DNA of 21,091 nucleotides from DATCYZ01 sp036526195. GTDB lineage: Bacteria > Pseudomonadota > Gammaproteobacteria > Burkholderiales > SG8-39. Where the stretch lies: contig DATCYZ010000003.1 in NCBI GenBank assembly GCA_036526195.1, positions 1 to 21,091 on the forward strand, read 5' to 3'. The notes below the pieces were generated by a model, which was not told the DNA's origin, did no database searches, and was given only the letters and a program-made list of their open reading frames with translations. The number at the start of each line of letters is the position of its first letter. Position 1 is the stretch's first letter. Both the position numbers and the translations under genes were made by a program. Positions 19,438 to 21,091 of this stretch are shown here, in pieces.

Positions 19438-21091
19438 ATGCCGCTCGTCACGCTTTCCAACGGACAACTGGCCTTCGGCGACCTGCCGCTGCTCGACCGC
19501 GCCGCGTTCTCGCTCGAGGCGGGCGACCGCATCGGGCTGATCGGGCGCAACGGCACCGGGAAGTCCTCACTGCTTTCGGCGATCGCCGGCACGCTGCCGC
19601 TGGACGACGGCGAGCTGGTGCGCCGCGACGGCCTGCGCGTGGCGCGCGTCGAGCAGGAACCGGTGCTGCCGCACGCGCCCACGCTGCACGCGAGCCTGCT
19701 CCTGCGCGGGCACATCCCGTCGATCCACGACGAGCGCGAGCGCTGGGCCACCGAGGCGCGGCTGAACGCGATGCTCGATCGCTTCGGCGTCTCCGGCGAG
19801 CTCGACCCGGCGGCGGTCTCGGGCGGCGAGGGCAAGCGCGCGACGCTCGCGCTGGCGCTGGCGCTCGAACCGGACCTGCTGCTGCTCGACGAGCCCACCA
19901 ACCATTTGGACATCGCCGGCATCGAGACGCTCGAAGGCCTGCTCGCGCGCCAGACGGCGATCGTGGTGACCCACGACCGCGCCTTCCTCGACCGCTTCGC
20001 CACGCGCATCATCGAGGTCGACCGCGGCATGCTGCGCGCCTACCCCGGGAACTATTCGGACTTCGAACGCAGGAAGGCGGTGGAGCTCGAGGCCGAGTCG
20101 GTGGCGGCGCGCAAGTTCGACCGCTTCTGGGCGCAGGAAGAAATCTGGATCCGCAAGGGCATCGAGGCGCGCCGCACCCGCAACGAGGGCCGCGTGCGGC
20201 GGCTCGAGCAGCTGCGCAACACCCGCGCCGCGCGCCGCGAGAAGCTCGGCAGCGTGAAGCTGGCGGTGTCGGCCGGCGGCCGCTCGGGGAAACTCGTGGC
20301 CGAACTGGTCGGCGTGACGAAGGCATTCAGCGACCGCCCGGTGGTGAAGGACCTGGAACTGATCGTCTCGCGCGGCGACCGGCTCGGGCTGCTCGGCCCC
20401 AACGGCGCGGGCAAGACCACGCTGATCCGCCTCATCCTCGGCACGCTCGCGCCGGATGCCGGCACGGTGCGCCTCGGCACCAACGTGCAGGTGGCCTACT
20501 TCGACCAGATGCGCGCCGCGCTCGACCCGGAGAAGACCGTGGTCGAGACCATCTCGCCGGGCTCGGACTTCGTCGAGCTGCCCGGCGGCAGGAAGCACGT
20601 GATGACCTACCTGGGCGACTTCCTCTTCCCGCCGCGGCGCGCGAATGCCACGGTGAAGATGCTCTCGGGCGGGGAACGAAACCGGCTTTTGCTCGCGCGC
20701 CTGTTCGCGCTGCCGGCGAACGTGCTGGTGCTCGACGAACCGACCAACGACCTCGACATCGAATCGCTCGAGCTGCTCGAAGCCGCGCTGCAGGACTACG
20801 ACGGCACGCTGCTCCTGGTGAGCCACGACCGGACCTTCCTCGACAACGTGGTGACGCACACGCTCGCCGCCGAGGGCGACGGGGTGTGGAAGGAATACCC
20901 CGGCGGTTACGCCGACTGGCTGTCGATGCGCCCCGCCCCGGTGAGCGCGGCGGCGGCGAAGGCCGCGGCAAGCGCCGCGCGGCCCAAGGCGCGGGTGAAG
21001 CTCTCGTACAAGGAAACCCGCGAGCTCGAGGCCCTGCCCGGGGAGATCGAAGCGCTGGAAGCCGAGCAGGCCGCGCTCTCGGCGAAGATGC
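19438..21091 (+). CDS. uup: ABC-F ATPase Uup (cut by window edge)
   Basis: There are 551 codons before the right edge. Two ABC domains are seen: Walker A GRNGTGKS (36-43), signature SGGEGKR (about 127-133) and LLLLDEPTNHLD (about 148-159); then Walker A GPNGAGKT (about 320-327), signature LSGGERNR (about 408-415) and LVLDEPTNDLD (about 430-440). The inter-domain linker contains IRKGIEARRTRNEGRVRRLE, a feature of Uup rather than other ABC-F members. The start of the C-terminal coiled-coil (YKETRELEALPGEIEALEAEQ) is present from residue about 519 and is truncated. ABC-F proteins have no membrane part and act on the ribosome; Uup is also tied to genome stability. The start codon follows a -10 by 9 nt. 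Confidence 0.94.
   Translation, partial: MPLVTLSNGQLAFGDLPLLDRAAFSLEAGDRIGLIGRNGTGKSSLLSAIAGTLPLDDGELVRRDGLRVARVEQEPVLPHAPTLHASLLLRGHIPSIHDERERWATEARLNAMLDRFGVSGELDPAAVSGGEGKRATLALALALEPDLLLLDEPTNHLDIAGIETLEGLLARQTAIVVTHDRAFLDRFATRIIEVDRGMLRAYPGNYSDFERRKAVELEAESVAARKFDRFWAQEEIWIRKGIEARRTRNEGRVRRLEQLRNTRAARREKLGSVKLAVSAGGRSGKLVAELVGVTKAFSDRPVVKDLELIVSRGDRLGLLGPNGAGKTTLIRLILGTLAPDAGTVRLGTNVQVAYFDQMRAALDPEKTVVETISPGSDFVELPGGRKHVMTYLGDFLFPPRRANATVKMLSGGERNRLLLARLFALPANVLVLDEPTNDLDIESLELLEAALQDYDGTLLLVSHDRTFLDNVVTHTLAAEGDGVWKEYPGGYADWLSMRPAPVSAAAAKAAASAARPKARVKLSYKETRELEALPGEIEALEAEQAALSAKM

Noticed and set aside
19344..21091. Minus-strand frames opposite uup
   Set aside because: Uup has both ATP sites and its linker on the plus strand; the antisense frames have no domain pattern.
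1..21091. tRNA, rRNA, CRISPR arrays, insertion sequences, prophage or attachment sites
   Set aside because: I looked through the intergenic gaps, all under about 150 bp, and saw no tRNA-like cloverleaf, spaced repeats, transposase or integrase.

Overview
The window is a GC-rich (about 70%) stretch of a Gram-negative chromosome, most likely a betaproteobacterium (Burkholderiales/Rhodocyclales type). The evidence is the proteobacterial GshA, Uup and FKBP genes, a DUF6394/K+-channel pair and an FNR-type box. The lineage is an inference from gene content. Almost every base is coding, intergenic gaps are short, and there is no rRNA, tRNA, CRISPR array, insertion sequence or phage gene. Both edges cut a gene: lon on the left (minus strand) and uup on the right (plus strand).

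Layout. 1-0.8 kb: 5' part of lon (minus), with a heat-shock-type promoter. 0.9-3.5 kb (plus): a Nudix hydrolase, a DUF6394 membrane protein and a two-TM K+ channel with two RCK domains. A DUF1622 membrane protein (minus) converges on the channel gene. 3.9-5.5 kb (plus): behind a candidate FNR/Anr box lie an FKBP peptidyl-prolyl isomerase, a methyltransferase with a Tat-like signal, and an unrecognised protein, packed as an operon. 10.6-5.6 kb (minus): a second operon-like run of UvrD/Rep helicase, an inositol-monophosphatase/ADP-ribosylglycohydrolase fusion, a CxxC carboxymuconolactone-decarboxylase-family protein and a small AhpD-like partner. 10.8-13.2 kb (plus): gshA and an HpcH/HpaI aldolase. 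13.2-13.7 kb (minus): hicBA. 13.8-16.0 kb (plus): lemA and a DUF2207 membrane protein. 18.0-16.0 kb (minus): an AbrB-type antitoxin, two related PIN-domain toxins and a sarcosine-methyltransferase-like enzyme. 18.2-19.0 kb (plus): an SDR oxidoreductase. 19.3-19.0 kb (minus): an orphan HTH antitoxin-like regulator. 19.4 kb to the end: uup.

The points most worth following are these. (1) A single open frame joins an IMPase domain to an ADP-ribosylglycohydrolase domain and overlaps the end of a helicase gene. (2) Several genes have a good -10 hexamer followed by exactly 6 nt and then the start codon, which predicts leaderless mRNAs. (3) A toxin-antitoxin cluster has one antitoxin, two PIN paralogues and AT-rich palindromes at the promoters or start codon. 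(4) A SAM-methyltransferase fold carries a Tat-like export signal. (5) An FNR-type box sits in a divergent promoter region. Most genes are well-known families, and I see no clear-cut new defence island.
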